Position numbers and translations under genes: made by a program. Below the pieces are notes generated by a model that was not told the DNA's origin, ran no database searches, and saw only the letters and a program-made list of their open reading frames with translations. From Varroa destructor (taxonomy: Eukaryota; Arthropoda; Arachnida; Mesostigmata; Varroidae), in assembly GCF_002443255.2 (NCBI RefSeq), contig NW_019211458.1, positions 25,676,757 to 25,740,756 on the forward strand: 64,000 nucleotides of DNA. Reading direction: 5' to 3'. The number at the start of each line of letters is the position of its first letter. Position 1 is the stretch's first letter. Shown here piece by piece: positions 26,684-39,200 of the stretch.

Positions 26684-27808
26684 CTAGAAGTCAACCCCAG
26701 CAAGGCGACGTCGGGCGGTTTCGATCAGAAGCTCAGTGGGTCGTCCACATTTGTTATAGTGCTGACGGCAAGCGGTACGATTCCGAGATGTGGATCCAGT
26801 GGCTGAAGCGTTCTTGTACGACATCCACGGGGCAGCGGGATCCGAAGGGAGACTGGTCATGAATTGGGTGACGTCTGCAAATTTTGTTCCCGCCAGCTCC
26901 GGCTGAACAGCCAGCTCGCAAACTAATCGATGCACACAGCGGTCTGAGTCGTACGTCTGAATATATGTGAAAATGCTACTCAAAGCTTCTACGGTAAGTT
27001 GATCGTCAACAGTATAAGCGCTGCGACGTTTGCGGTATATCGGTTCTGGCAATGGCGCTGGGACATATGCAGGTGCCGACGGGGTATAGGCCGGGGGTGC
27101 TGGAGTATAGGGGGATGGTAATGGGGTATAAGCCGGGGCAGGACGAGGCGCCATTGTGTGCCGCTGATCGTATAAAGGCTCTTCTGATCCAGATTCTGCT
27201 TCGGGTTCGGCATGGTTACGTTTGTGGTCGCGTTGAATTTGCACGGTGATCTTTTTCATTGGAATGCTGATATTATTGAGAAGATTTCTCGACTCACTGA
27301 ACAGAGTAGTTGTAGGCAGAAGTGTCGCTTTTAAGATGCCCATCTTCGGCCTGGTTTTATAAGCAGCTAGGCCTGCCTTAGCACCAGCCGTCGTTCCAGC
27401 CAAAGCTCCCAATTTGAAGGCGGTAAGCTTCACGGGCAGTTGAATCAAGCCCATCTTGGCCTTACCAACGGTAGAAAGTGCAGTTCTTCCTAGTCCATAC
27501 TTGGCCCTAAGCAGGCCAAACTTTGCAGACGCAATATTCACCGGTGATAGGAGGGGCACTTTGGTAAGCAGCAGCTTAAATTTAAGAAAGCCCATTCCTT
27601 TTAGGGCGAGAAGCATCGGAAGCGACAACTTTAGAGGGCCTAGTGCGGCAAATGGCAGCAGCAAACCAGCCGGCAAAATAGTGGTCACTAGCCTAGATAC
27701 GGCATCGCCAAGTGCCGTGACGCCCTTCACGGCACCTACTATACCAGCAAAATGGGTACTAGCCGTTGTGATCGCCAGCAAACCGAACACCAAATATAGC
27801 AAGCGCAT
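26684..27808 (-). CDS. Secreted DM4/12-domain protein with Tyr-Thr-Pro repeats (copy 1)
   Basis: Single-exon coding region of 374 aa. Residues 1-17 form a signal peptide (MRLLYLVFGLLAITTAS). Residues 20-150 are a hydrophobic, Gly/Ala/Leu/Lys-rich region with the family core GPLKLSLP and FLKFKLLL. A linker at about 220-258 carries three YTP and one YVP unit, and RKRR at about 262 resembles a proprotein convertase site. The C-terminal 95 residues have the DM4/12 cysteine pattern: C-x5-C in CVHRLVCELAV, then C-x6-C in CRQHYNKC. The product should be secreted and possibly cleaved. DM4/12 proteins are arthropod-specific and mostly uncharacterised; cuticle or matrix association is a guess from the proline/tyrosine repeats. 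The ATG directly follows TTTTTTTCAG, so a 5'UTR intron probably ends there. A TATA/initiator pair lies 235-267 nt upstream. Paralogues lie at 47416-48552 and 53103-53873. Confidence 0.85.
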   Translation of the reverse strand: MRLLYLVFGLLAITTASTHFAGIVGAVKGVTALGDAVSRLVTTILPAGLLLPFAALGPLKLSLPMLLALKGMGFLKFKLLLTKVPLLSPVNIASAKFGLLRAKYGLGRTALSTVGKAKMGLIQLPVKLTAFKLGALAGTTAGAKAGLAAYKTRPKMGILKATLLPTTTLFSESRNLLNNISIPMKKITVQIQRDHKRNHAEPEAESGSEEPLYDQRHTMAPRPAPAYTPLPSPYTPAPPAYTPSAPAYVPAPLPEPIYRKRRSAYTVDDQLTVEALSSIFTYIQTYDSDRCVHRLVCELAVQPELAGTKFADVTQFMTSLPSDPAAPWMSYKNASATGSTSRNRTACRQHYNKCGRPTELLIETARRRLAGVDF

Positions 27809-28038
27809 CTGAAAAAAAGAAAGAAAATGCTAAGAATTAATAATCAGAAGTCAAAATTGTTATGAGTTGAAAGCCAACCAAATGATAGTGAACCGTATTG
27901 CAACTATGTAACGGCTGGTGTAACCATAGCTACCAATCGAAGCGTTGGTACGTTTAATGCAGTGTGCAACAGATTCCACTAAGAAAAGCAACTGAATGAC
28001 CTGCCTTTGAGACCGCGCTCTGTTCGGCCGCAAGATTC

Positions 28039-28075
28039 AGAGTGAGATCTCCGTTGGAGTCTGCCATTATTTAAA
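28039..28075 (-). promoter_or_regulatory. Core promoter of DM4/12 copy 1
   Basis: On the minus strand TTTAAATA (28075-28068) is followed at the canonical distance of about 32 nt by TCACTCT (28045-28039), an arthropod initiator-like motif with its A at 28043. The predicted start is 235 nt upstream of the ATG, which leaves room for the 5'UTR intron implied by the acceptor touching the ATG. The donor is unclear; GCAG|GTCATT at 28000 is one option. Confidence 0.45.
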
Positions 28076-28079
28076 GGTG

Positions 28080-29990
28080 AAACTCTCTTTCCTTCTAACG
28101 CGGGAAGCACAATTCGTCATGGGTCGTCTCGCCCTCAACCCCAAGCCGTGCATCCCTCGCGCAGTGGCTGGGGTACGTCTACTGTACCGTCAGGATTCGA
28201 GGAAACTAGCGCGCTCTCTTGGGGTCGTGCAGATACCGTGGCACAATGGTAGGATCATATCATGTCTGTAAAGACTCCTACGTAGACTTTCAATATCTTA
28301 AGTCCCGTTCGAGGACTTGAGGTCACCCGAATGCGGACGAACAGATCAGTTAGTTCCACTCTCGGCGCCATGCTACGGCAGGCCACGGAATCTTTAAAAC
28401 TTAATCGTTCATCATGGCTTATAGGGAAAAAAACGAATCATTTTAAAAGGCATCATACATACAATGGCATGTTAACAACACTGAATAAAGACATGTAGCT
28501 TAAGTATTTGACTACTACAATTATATGAGGCTCCGATGTAGTTTGCGTCCGAAAGGATTCGCTTAAGCTAGAGTACGACGGTAGCATACTACCTGGCTTT
28601 CACAGCTTTTCTCATATATAGAAGTTAGCTTTCGAGTATGATGACCTATCCACCTACCTGCTACCCACATAACGCGTAACGCTACATAGTATGGTATATT
28701 GCGGGACAAATTCGAAAACTGCGACGTGGACTCGCACCGCACGAACCAAAGGGTACGCCATCTCCGTCTGATGATGCAGTTATACCTTAAACAGTGCACA
28801 AAATGAACGCAGGACAATTTCTTGTAGATTCACAGGTTGTTTCTTCAAGGCAACAATGTAATTTCTCCGGTTTGTTGTCATAATTCACTTCGGATAGATC
28901 AAGCTGCAATTCGTTTACCCAATTGCAACGATGAATTTAAACATTTTAAATAGTAAATGGCATAGCTTCCGTAATCGTAAACTCTGGTGATTTGTAGATC
29001 TATAGCGCTCTGGAGCGTTGCCTAATCGTTAGGAGATTATGAATGATGCAGCGAGCCGGCGATCCGAGAGTAGTATGAGATCACGGCGAACCATTAGGCA
29101 AGCGTCCTTATTTTTAGACCATGATCATAGTTCAATTAAATATTCAGTTGAGTAGTTAAGTGTTCCAATCCCTGTTGTATAGGACTTCCACCCAATGACC
29201 TCCTTGTTCATTCAACTAATGGCCTTCATCACTCTACTGTGCTTTAAGCCGATGTCGATTCTCCCAAGTTTCACGTATGACTTTACAAAAGCCTCATAGC
29301 TGCATGGGTCTCCTCCGATCCTAATGTCTGATCTTGCCGCCCTGAAAGCGTCTATTAACGGTTTCGATAATGCACAGAACAGATTCATACAAAATCAGTC
29401 ATGATGAAATTCAGGTTACAACCATGTGATGATAATGAAGTACAAAACACTGGATATATAAATAGGTAAACTTAACTGACCAAGTTGAAATAGTTTCGCC
29501 ATGTTTTTTTGATGGCGAGCTGATGGGACGTATAACATATGTTATGAAGCAAATATGAAATATATTTTTTGGTTAATTCGAAAACCTCTAATCTCCTTGT
29601 CCAAGTCCTATATATATATATATATGTATTGAAACAATGAAATTAATCTACACGACTCAAGTTATATTTGGTTATTTGCTGACCTCACTTTGGCTGACAA
29701 AGTTACCCCTTTTCCCTTTCCACATAGAAATAAACAAAAGTCTATTTTACACTTTTTTCGCGATTTTTTCTCGGTCAATAAAGTTAAGGCAATAATTGAC
29801 AAAAATATTCATATGCTAACCTTACTGACGGCTGTATCCATAATCTTGCTTGAACATTCATAAAAAACATGAGTAAATAAAAGAAAAAAGTAACACTAAA
29901 AGGTTATTCAAGCGGCTAACGAAGTGCCGCATAGTAACTGCGATCCGATGTAACAGCACTCTGACCTCCAGAGAAATTACATTATTATAA
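28080..29990. other. Intergenic sequence upstream of DM4/12 copy 1
   Basis: Open frames at 28077 and 28563 are short and have no family motif. Only a (TA)8 repeat stands out. Confidence 0.5.
29609..29624. repeat. (TA)8 microsatellite
   Basis: Eight perfect TA units. Confidence 0.95.
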
Positions 29991-31315
29991 AATTGTATCA
30001 CTCTGATGAATCCTGTACTGCTGAAATTGCCTTTTACAGTTTTGAATTATTGCTTGAAATTTTTTTACTACAGCAAGTTGGAAAACTTCCGTAAGAGGTT
30101 TTTGCGGTCGACCTCAGCGTTATCAGGTACTATTACTAAGACTCACGAAAATCCTTCGCTTAGACCTGTCCTAAGGATATGCGCAGGATACGCGCAGACC
30201 ACGTATATTTTCAATTCAAAATTATGTGAGGCACAGGAGAAGTTGTGCCGTGCTTAACGGAAAGTCTATGAGAACTATCTAATTTAACTATCGCATAATT
30301 AATATGAATCTGTAGGTTGGAAATCAACATTGCAGTAAAATGTCGAAACCACACTGGTTTAAACGTGTGCATCGAAAAACAATATTTATCCATACGTTAG
30401 TAGACTCAAATTTCTTCTGAAAAAATCAAGACACACTTTGTACATCTGCCCAATCTATTTAAAGCAAAATTCAATTGTAACATCATCAAAACTGTCGATT
30501 AATGCAGCAACAGAGAGAACAAAAACATATATTTCTGAAGAACAGAGCCTCAAAGCTTCTGAGCATGAAAAGAGAAGGCAGTTTATGAAAAAGTGAAATT
30601 TCACATTGCGCTTAACTTCGAAATCGTAGAAACTTAGAAATCGCGTAGTGGGCGGTGGATCTAATTGAAAAATCATATCTAAAGCACGAAATCAACTGGG
30701 TCAGTGGTACTCGTAATCTCATATGTCTGGATTCCATTCACGGCTGATGACAATGCTATTCAAATAATTCTATTCAGACGCGCTGAGATAACTGAACCTT
30801 CATTCAAAAACGAATTTTACCATTGGCTTTTTGAGGTTGTCTGCATCCGTCTAGTAAACACATTTGATTTAATCTTTCACTTGTATTAGCTCCGATCTCC
30901 GTTAATTATTACTGTAGCCTGATTGGAGCCTTTTACCGATGCATCTATAGCTACAATCATTTACTAAACTCGGTGGCCACAGAAACAGCTGCCCCCTTTT
31001 AGCGATAGGCGGTGAAGCTGTCGTTCCCGTTTGGACTAAACCATCTTTTCGAAGTGATATGCTTATTACAGTGCAAAGTTCAACGTGCCCCTTTCTGACT
31101 CTACTGCAGCGCTTGTGATACACCAGATCTATTCGACATGTTTCGACAAGCAAACTCATAAGAGCTGTGACGAACAGACGAAAATCGGGTGTCGGATTGA
31201 GCCAACGGGGGCGACCTATGGGAAGCGTTCGTATTGGAAAGCAGCTGTTGAAAAAGCCGCTTCATGTCAGTCTCGTTCCGTTGAAGTACCGCTTCCGAAC
31301 GGAATGAGAAGTTAA
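29991..31315 (+). other. Remnant or partial member of the plus-strand family (exon 3- and exon 4-like)
   Basis: A terminal-exon-like segment at 31110-31315 follows a very good acceptor (CCCCTTTCTGACTCTACTGCAG|). It is in the expected phase 1 and begins LVIHQIYSTCFD, with Asp at position 12 as in the other copies; 67 residues to a TAA. Upstream, 29991-30090 encodes NPVLLKLPFTV, close to NPVYAVLRIPLMV of the best copy, and ends C|GTAAGA in phase 1, so the two join in frame. The upstream part of exon 3 is blocked by a TAA at 29988, and exons 1-2 were not found. This may be a pseudogene or a copy with different exon limits. Confidence 0.22.
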
Positions 31316-31319
31316 TATT

Positions 31320-33702
31320 GTTTGTTACAGATCGCAGCGAAGTGTCTGCAGAGATTTTTCACTTCGGGCAGGCTTGTAAGCGACTGTACCTCAATGCTTC
31401 AAAGCGGGATTAATCGATGACCCGCCGTTCGGTGGTTCGGAGACTTTAGCATTTGCACATGTGACTCACTGACGCGCCAGCGTAGACTAATTGGCTTCGT
31501 TTACACGAGGGCAATCACGTTGACCAAGCATGTTGCAGTCGCGTAAACATAGCGGGATTATACTACTGCACAAAGATGGAGTGGGCACCTTCTGCTGGCG
31601 TAGTTACCAACGTGCTATCTTCGATAGATAATGAACTCAAGCAATTAGCGTATTAAGTGAAAAAGTAAAAGATGAAAATGGCGCTTGCGATATGCATTAT
31701 GTATATAGTATTGAACGTAGAAGATTATTCAAAGAACTCAATAGATCCCATAGTGTGTCAAGCCTGTAATATTCAATTGAGTATTTAGCCGCTTTAATCA
31801 ACCTAGAGAAAGTGCAGTGCGACCTAAAAAGTGAGAAAAATGTATCTTACCTTAACGATAAGTTCAAGAATAACTGAAATTACATACTCATTACCAGAGA
31901 GATATTGTTAACATGCGTTTTCATGAATACGACGTATTGTATATACCGTGTATTAGGCGCGAATTTTTTTCATGTAAGTAACCCTAAGCCAGATACTAAC
32001 TCATTTCTACGATGAGCGCTGTGTCATCATACATTCGCAAATTGTTTCATTTAGAGTTACTGGTTTGCTATTTAACTTTACAACATGTACATGTTTACAA
32101 TGAAAAGTACTAACATCTGTTGTTATCGGCTACTAATCACTGTCTCATCATTTGATAAAGTGTGTTTTTTTCCACATCAATTATAAACCTAAATAGTTCT
32201 TTCGAATTTTACATCTAGTACTGCTATTAAGCATAGCTCTTTGCAATCATAAACCTGTGTTTAAAATGTATGACTATTTCAGCGACGCTTATTTTCCAGT
32301 CGGTAAGCCAGATACTGTTTTTGTTGTCGAAATACGCACTGGACATATATAATTAGTTGTATTATTCGGAGTTCCCTCCAATATTTATAGAACAAAGTGC
32401 AGCTCATATCTTAAACACTGGTACGACACTTAATTATTTTCTATAGATATCTTCAATCGAGCTCGAGGCAAAGGAAATGGCTATCTATAGTAATGTTATT
32501 TAAATTTGTTTTACATTTCTACTTGGCATTCATTTAAACTAAAAAAGTATTTTCTTTTTAATATAAAGGCAAATTGTTCGCCCCCTGCGTTGAGATGGGC
32601 CTTGTTGCGTAGGATAATTGCCTCATACACGAGAAATATATTCAATATCGTATATATAAATATGTAAATAAAATTAAAGCAAAACTGATCTCCTAGTATA
32701 GTTTTGGATTTGAAGTTCATCAAGCGCTAAGCAACTTTGTATGAGTAATCTTTAAAGAGCTTTTCATCTATAAAAATAATAAATGCATGTATCAATCAAA
32801 GTTGTTGCATCATTCCGAGCTGAATTGCGGACGATCCATTTAATTTCGGAGAATGAGGTTTTTGGGAGAATGAAGAAGAAAATATTTTTTATAGCAATTT
32901 AAATGAAAAAATAATAAGCATATCAGCTTTAACTTCACTCGTATATTCTTTGCTACTTTGTAAGTAAACACAAATAATTAACGGTATCGAATTTTCCATT
33001 CATTAGATGTTGCCTGTTTGTTGTTTTAATGTGTACAGTTAAGGAAAAGAAACATTTTTTCTGTAACCACGACAAAACTTGCTCAAAAAGTCTTAAGTTG
33101 GTGCCCCGTACGTATCGTAGTTTACTCAATTTATGTAGACAACTCGTTTAAATAGACTAGCCCATAATTTTCATAATTGAATATTGCCGGGGTTCCGGGA
33201 TTCAGATCACCGAAGGTGTGTGACGCGCGAAAGCCCCAAATTCCAACGAAATTGAATTTGTCACTGCCTGAAAAATTGCTTTTGCCAATATAGTACGATA
33301 TATACAATGACTAGGCCTTTTAATCTCTCAGATAAGTGATTCCAATTACTGGTCATAGTAGTATGGCTCCTTTGTATCCCTATAGATAAACAGGTACAGC
33401 ATGTATCACCTTATACAGCTTTGAAACGTCTTTGCTTTAATATTCTACTAAACCTACTGCCTATCGCCGCGTGGGTTTCGCCGCAAAATTCGATTTCCTA
33501 ACATATTTCTTTCATTCTTAAAATCACTCATGGCTTCATCGCTACCTCACGTTTAAAAACAATGCATGAACAGTGTCTGCAAGCTGAACTTTTATCAGAG
33601 ATCACATTAAACATATTTGCTAATAAATTTGTAAGAATTTAGCAGTGTACTCAGATATATTTTATAAGTCTCTGTAACTCTTACTAAATTGTAAAAACTT
33701 CC

Positions 33703-33742
<40 letters not shown>

Positions 33743-36037
33743 CACCTTTAAATGGATACTGTTTATATCTAATATATCGTATATTATATTTGATACAAGA
33801 TTTATGTGTTACTTAATTAAATAATTACATAAATCTGCACTTGTACATATAACGGAAAGCAGAATAATGCGCTTATTATTTATCCTACTAATGTCATCGG
33901 CTATGTCAAACAATATCAGAGACTGGTTAGAGTTACAATTCAATGTTTAGTTTGTGTGCCGGCAATGTGCACGGTAAAATTCTACCCTGTATAATGAGCC
34001 TTCCCACTCGATCTGCAATATGTAATAATAAGATTTCATACAAGTAGTTTTGTTAGGCGACAGTAAGCATTTTATTCTATTTGGGAAGATAATCGATTTT
34101 AAAATAATTTTGCCAGTAGGTGCTAGGATCCCGTTATGGCAAGTTTGAATATCCATTGCTATTATTTTCACTTCGTAGCACGCAAGTAAAATCTTTATTT
34201 TACTGACTGTTTTGGCATTATCACGATGTTGTCGGTATAATGATGCATTTCTTTCGAAGGCAGTCTCTTTTAATTATAATCGTTGTTCCAACGGTACTTC
34301 AGCCTCATATTTTGGCTTTAAAGAAGTGAGATTGGTGGTTTAAGCCCCATACTACGATATATGTTATTGTAACCCAAAGTGCCGTTGACATCATCTAATT
34401 TTTTAAAAACTTTATTAGCAGAATGAACGTTTAACACATAAAATATGATTATGAACGATTAATAAATTCTACAGATATTATCTCAGAACCTTCATTCTGA
34501 TATTATTAGATAGATTACGAGTTATCTTTTTAAGATAATTAGTTAATATGTTTATTTTATGGTAAAAAAGTACCCCATTCACGCACTACTTATCCATATT
34601 CAGCATCAATTAGCATGGTTTTCTCAATTCTTTAAAGTATCTTTAATAATGTTTTTTTTCTTATGAAAACCATCCCCAATTGTATCTTATTTATGCGATA
34701 ATATAAACGGTTTTTACAAGCGAATAGTTATAGGCACGACAAGCCTCAGCCACTTTTCGCGCGCAAAGAAATCGTTGCCGCAACTCAAAACAGGAAAAAC
34801 GATAATCCAGCCATAAAAATTAAATGAGATTTCTCCGTCCAATCGGCTTTTGGTAAATATACATGTATTGAAAAAGAAAAAATAGGCATCCAGCTATAAT
34901 CAATAACACGTGTCAAATAGTTCAGCATCGTTGACGACGAGAACGTTTTCTTAACCCCAATAAAAATGCACACACAGTTGGTAAAATGTGTAGAAATCGT
35001 TATCGTGTTGTTGTTATCTCTGTGTCGTAGAGCATCTGTTTTGTTTCTATTCTAGTATCGTCTTTTACGGAGACCCTCTCACCAATTTCGGAGTGCTTTT
35101 TAACAACTTATCACAGCATATAGAAATTCTGTTATGCTCGTTTACTAACGTTCGCTATATGTCACACCGCTTCTTTTCTATCGTTAATCTCTGTCAAGAT
35201 GCCTTCAAGTTCGTTTGGTTTTCAAGTAATGCCCTTCATAACATACTTGACATTGATTTATTTCACACTCTATTAAAACGTTAAATCCCGCCATCTGCTA
35301 TTGTAAATAATAACACCACTCGAAAATAACAATAGCCTTGTCGTCTGCTAGTCTTCCACCGGGCGTTTCTAGTTGTCTGCAAGAGGTTACCGGCGCGTTG
35401 AACATTCGATCCTTTTCACGGCCTCAACTGTCATGGCGGCGCCCATGTCAATATGATCACACTTCGTGTTGCGTTATGTGCGTTCTGTTTGTGTTTTTGT
35501 TAGTAGTCTGCACAGCAGCACAGCCGGGAGCTCGAGCAGATGGGCGACTGACTGTTGCTTGTCGAGACATACACGCTAGTATTTTGTCTGATGGTGTGTC
35601 GTGCGTGTCGGAGACGAACGCATCAGAAATTTTTGGTATTAAAGTTTATTTTAGTTTTTGTAATTTCATGTATCAGCCTGCAGGCCGCTCTCGTATCAAC
35701 TCCTGTAGGCAGATTACCTAAGGAGTTGGCTAGCGTACGTGGGAATTGTTGTTGGTCAATTGTGACCTGCGGCGCGTTGTATTATCGCGTCGAAAAAAAC
35801 ACCAATACCATAGCGGCTTGGGGGTATGGTGCTGCAGGAAGTTGTAGAACGAGCAATATTATTAGTCGTAGTGGAACGTGAAACGATAGCCGAACAACCT
35901 CGTATTTTTCTTCGTTTTCTGTGCTTAGCGTGCCTATCAGTGTTGTGCTGAAAGTGAGACCGTGTAACTAGGAAAAAAATAAAAGACAGCTCGCTTCCTG
36001 TGCATGCAGCGATGATCAATTAGTTAATGGAAACGGT
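31320..36037. other. Intergenic sequence between the 30-31 kb remnant and cyclin K
   Basis: Very AT-rich to about 35.0 kb with a (TA)17 repeat, then more GC-rich from 35.3 kb towards the cyclin K leader. An 82-codon frame from ATG 35476 begins with a signal-peptide-like segment, but nothing else supports it. Confidence 0.5.
33707..33740. repeat. (TA)17 microsatellite
   Basis: Seventeen perfect TA units within very AT-rich sequence. Confidence 0.97.
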
Positions 36038-36295
36038 GTGTATATAGGGAAAGGGGTTTGCCAGTGGATTTCCAGCCCCGCCCGCCGTTCGCCGGGTTTA
36101 CCGCAGGTTTAGCCCGTGCCACTGCTTGCGTGTGCAATTGTGGACCAGTGACGGGTCCGAATCTGTGATTGGTGCATGCGACCGTCAGGAACAAGTGCTC
36201 GCAGAGATTTACTCTCTGGCAAATACCTAAGGATAGCTATATATCATTTTTGCAACACAAAGTCAAGTAAAATTTGTCGGCCGAATTTATGGTGA
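36038..36295 (+). promoter_or_regulatory. Probable 5' leader of cyclin K with an overlapping upstream ORF
   Basis: A TATATAG motif lies near 36038, and GC-rich sequence follows before the cyclin K ATG at 36289. If transcription starts about 30 nt downstream of that motif, the leader contains an ATG at 36176. It opens a 39-codon frame that stops at 36293-36295, overlapping the cyclin K start codon by 7 nt in another frame. Such an upstream ORF would normally lower initiation at the main ATG. The start site is inferred, and an untranslated first exon further upstream cannot be excluded. Confidence 0.3.
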
Positions 36296-39200
36296 CGTGC
36301 AAGCCGCCTGCGAAAATGTCGCCACCAGAAATACGTTTCAAGATGCCGAATTGGTACTACGATAAACAGGTGAGTGCCACTTGACGACGACGAAAGTTTG
36401 CTGCATCGGACCGTGCTTATCGTCACAATATATTGCGAATTTGATAAAACCTGCAGCATTCAGTAGAGATACAGCTAATGTAGTTTTCTCTTATCTAGAT
36501 GTTTGCCGCCGAAAGTCGTTGGTCGTCTTGCTCTCCGCTTTATTTCACTAATATTATAAAATTCATCCCATGCTGCTTTTCTATAATTTGTATTTTTTTT
36601 TGAACAAATAGCCATGCGACGTAACTACCTGACAGGACTTCGTATGTTCTATATATGCCTACATATAAATTTGGGAACTAGGAAGTTACACAATTTGAGT
36701 AACCACCGATTACCCGAGCGATCTGCTTCGGCGTGAGTACATTGCAAGATGGGCAGCGATTTCGATATTTTCCGGTTCGTTTTTGAGTAAACTGTGGATT
36801 TTACTAGTAAGCTAACCTTAATTAAATCTCTGCCAAACCAATGACATCATAGGATATTTTCGCAGAGTATTTATAATATGGAACCGCCCACCACAATAAT
36901 ACATGGCTAGGTGTTCAGTAGCAATAACTAAAAGTTGGAAGTTAACGTGGAAATAAAATTAAAAAAAAAAATAATAATGCGATTCAAATCAGTATTTTTT
37001 ATTTACTTTGTCACCTGAACCTTATGTAAGCGCATAGTGTAATCGTTTAATAGCAATTGTACAACAAGGAAAGCCCGCAAACCTACTATTTGGAGCAGGC
37101 AACCCATAATATTTTTTGTTTAGGTTTATTGTATAGGTTTTGTAATATTTGTTGTATAGGTTTTTGCCCAAATGTGGGGTAATTCAGCTTTCACAAATTT
37201 ATGGTAGGCTTGTAGTTTTAAGTGTTAGTGTGTCTTTTAGCTTTAATAGCTTATACGATGTTGAACATACGTTGGGGCAAATTCACACGAATGGCCAAGA
37301 CCCAAAAAAGCTTCTGAATTTTACTTGAAAACACAGTTAAAGCATGTTTACTTAGTACATAGGCTTCTCTATCCACAAATAGTATATTCAGTGTGCTATT
37401 ACCCCTAAATACACCAGGTTTGCTACGCTTCCTTAATCGTAATATTGATAAAATCATCTTCGTCCCCAGAGGCCTCAAATTTTATTTCTAGCTGAATTCA
37501 GTGTATATATTTAGGACTTCGTACAGACCGCGCTTTTCATAAGATCTGTTTAACAGTTGGATCCAAACAGTGAGTTGAGAACAAGGTTTCTTCAGCTCAT
37601 TGACTGCATTTAATTGGAAGTTGCATACATCCGTCTAGCAAACATCTCTTTCGAAGGAACCCGAAATTATCGAACACTTCTATTTATTCAAGATGCGAAC
37701 GATTATTCGTGAAATTATTCTGCTAAGCTCATCAGGAAGAGACTGCGACAAGATTTACCATTTGCAATGTCTATTTACAAATATAGAAAGACGGGCCAGG
37801 AATGTTTATTTTAGATCTAAATAGCCAGTTTCGTTCTTATGATTAATTATCGTAAGTATTTTTTAATTCTACGATGTCAATAGAGTATATAGCAAAACAC
37901 GCTTTCCTACGCCTTAAATTTAGTTATCAAGGTTAAATTATAGTGGTGACCATTTTTGCGGTGCGCTATACTTCCAGGCATTACGTGAGACGCCATCCTT
38001 TCTGGATGGCATATCAAACGTGAAGGAGATGCGGTATCGACGGGAGGGTGCACGATTTATTATGAAAGTCGGCACTAAATTGGGACTTAAATGTGAGACC
38101 ACGGCAAGCGGTATTGTGTACTTTCACAGGTGAGAAAACTTTTTACCTTTTGATCCAACGACCGTTACACAATATTGAAGATGTATAGCTACTGTAACAA
38201 ACAGGAATGATTAAAACCTTGTCTTCATGATTATGGGTTCAGTCTGATAATGAATCGCTTGACGTACTTACCACTGAGGTAACACAGCGTCTATATTTAG
38301 GTACTTAAGGTAAACAGATTTCCACTGTTATCTCCTAAATGTAGATTTTTCGTTTACGATTCAAAGCCTGATAGACCGGTCATATATGGTAATGTGGTGT
38401 CAAATGAATACTTGATATATCTTAAATGTCACTGGTCTGGTTGTAGTCATCCTGGAGTTTTACGGTCCCAGATCGATTTGAGCTAAGAGTAGAAAACGCA
38501 CGAAATGTACAACAAGTAGCATTGTTCTGAGCGTATAGATACATACTTTATTTTTTATTATCGAAATTTTTTGCTAATCGAATATTTTTTTCTTATTTAT
38601 TGCAGTTTTCTTTTACACATTAGCATCATAAATTTCGTTCAAGAACAAAGCGTACCTCCTCCGGAGAATTTCATTGTTGACTGTGCTATTATTACTTAGA
38701 CACTGCGGTGATTTTTTTTTATATATCTTAGGATCCTATGTCTTTAGAATATGTTCCGTAAAGCGCCAACTGTTTCTGTTAATCTCACAGTAAACCCGTA
38801 CGTTGTACATCGCACCAAAGCTGCTTTGTCTTTTTTTTTGGTTTCGTTTGCTTTGGTTGGCGGCATTCACTCCACACAAATCTGTGGCTTTCAGTACAAT
38901 TAACACACCTTTGGAACTGCTTTTTCTTCGCTTGAGATATTATATGTTATGGTAAAACGTTAGGAAATTTTGGTATCGCCCTATACCACCATAAAATCTA
39001 CGCTTGAAGCGCGTGGAGCGTTTGCGTGCCGCATTTCTAGCTGTTTCTTTGTGCTTTGCGTCGCATCCAATTTCGCATTTTAAAATAATCGTTCCACCTG
39101 CAATAGTAATTGAGAATAAAGCAATTACTGACATTTTGTTGCTCTTTTCTTTCCAGATTCTATATGTTTCACAGCTTTAAACAGTTCCCGCGATTCATCA

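Noticed and set aside
27456..27812. Plus-strand frame opposite DM4/12 copy 1
   Set aside because: Antisense shadow of a clearly coding region; the same applies to 48119-48556.
30704..30889. Open segment with an EPS motif like exon 1
   Set aside because: Only 256 nt separate its donor from the exon 4-like segment at 31110, too little for exons 2 and 3; taken as chance.
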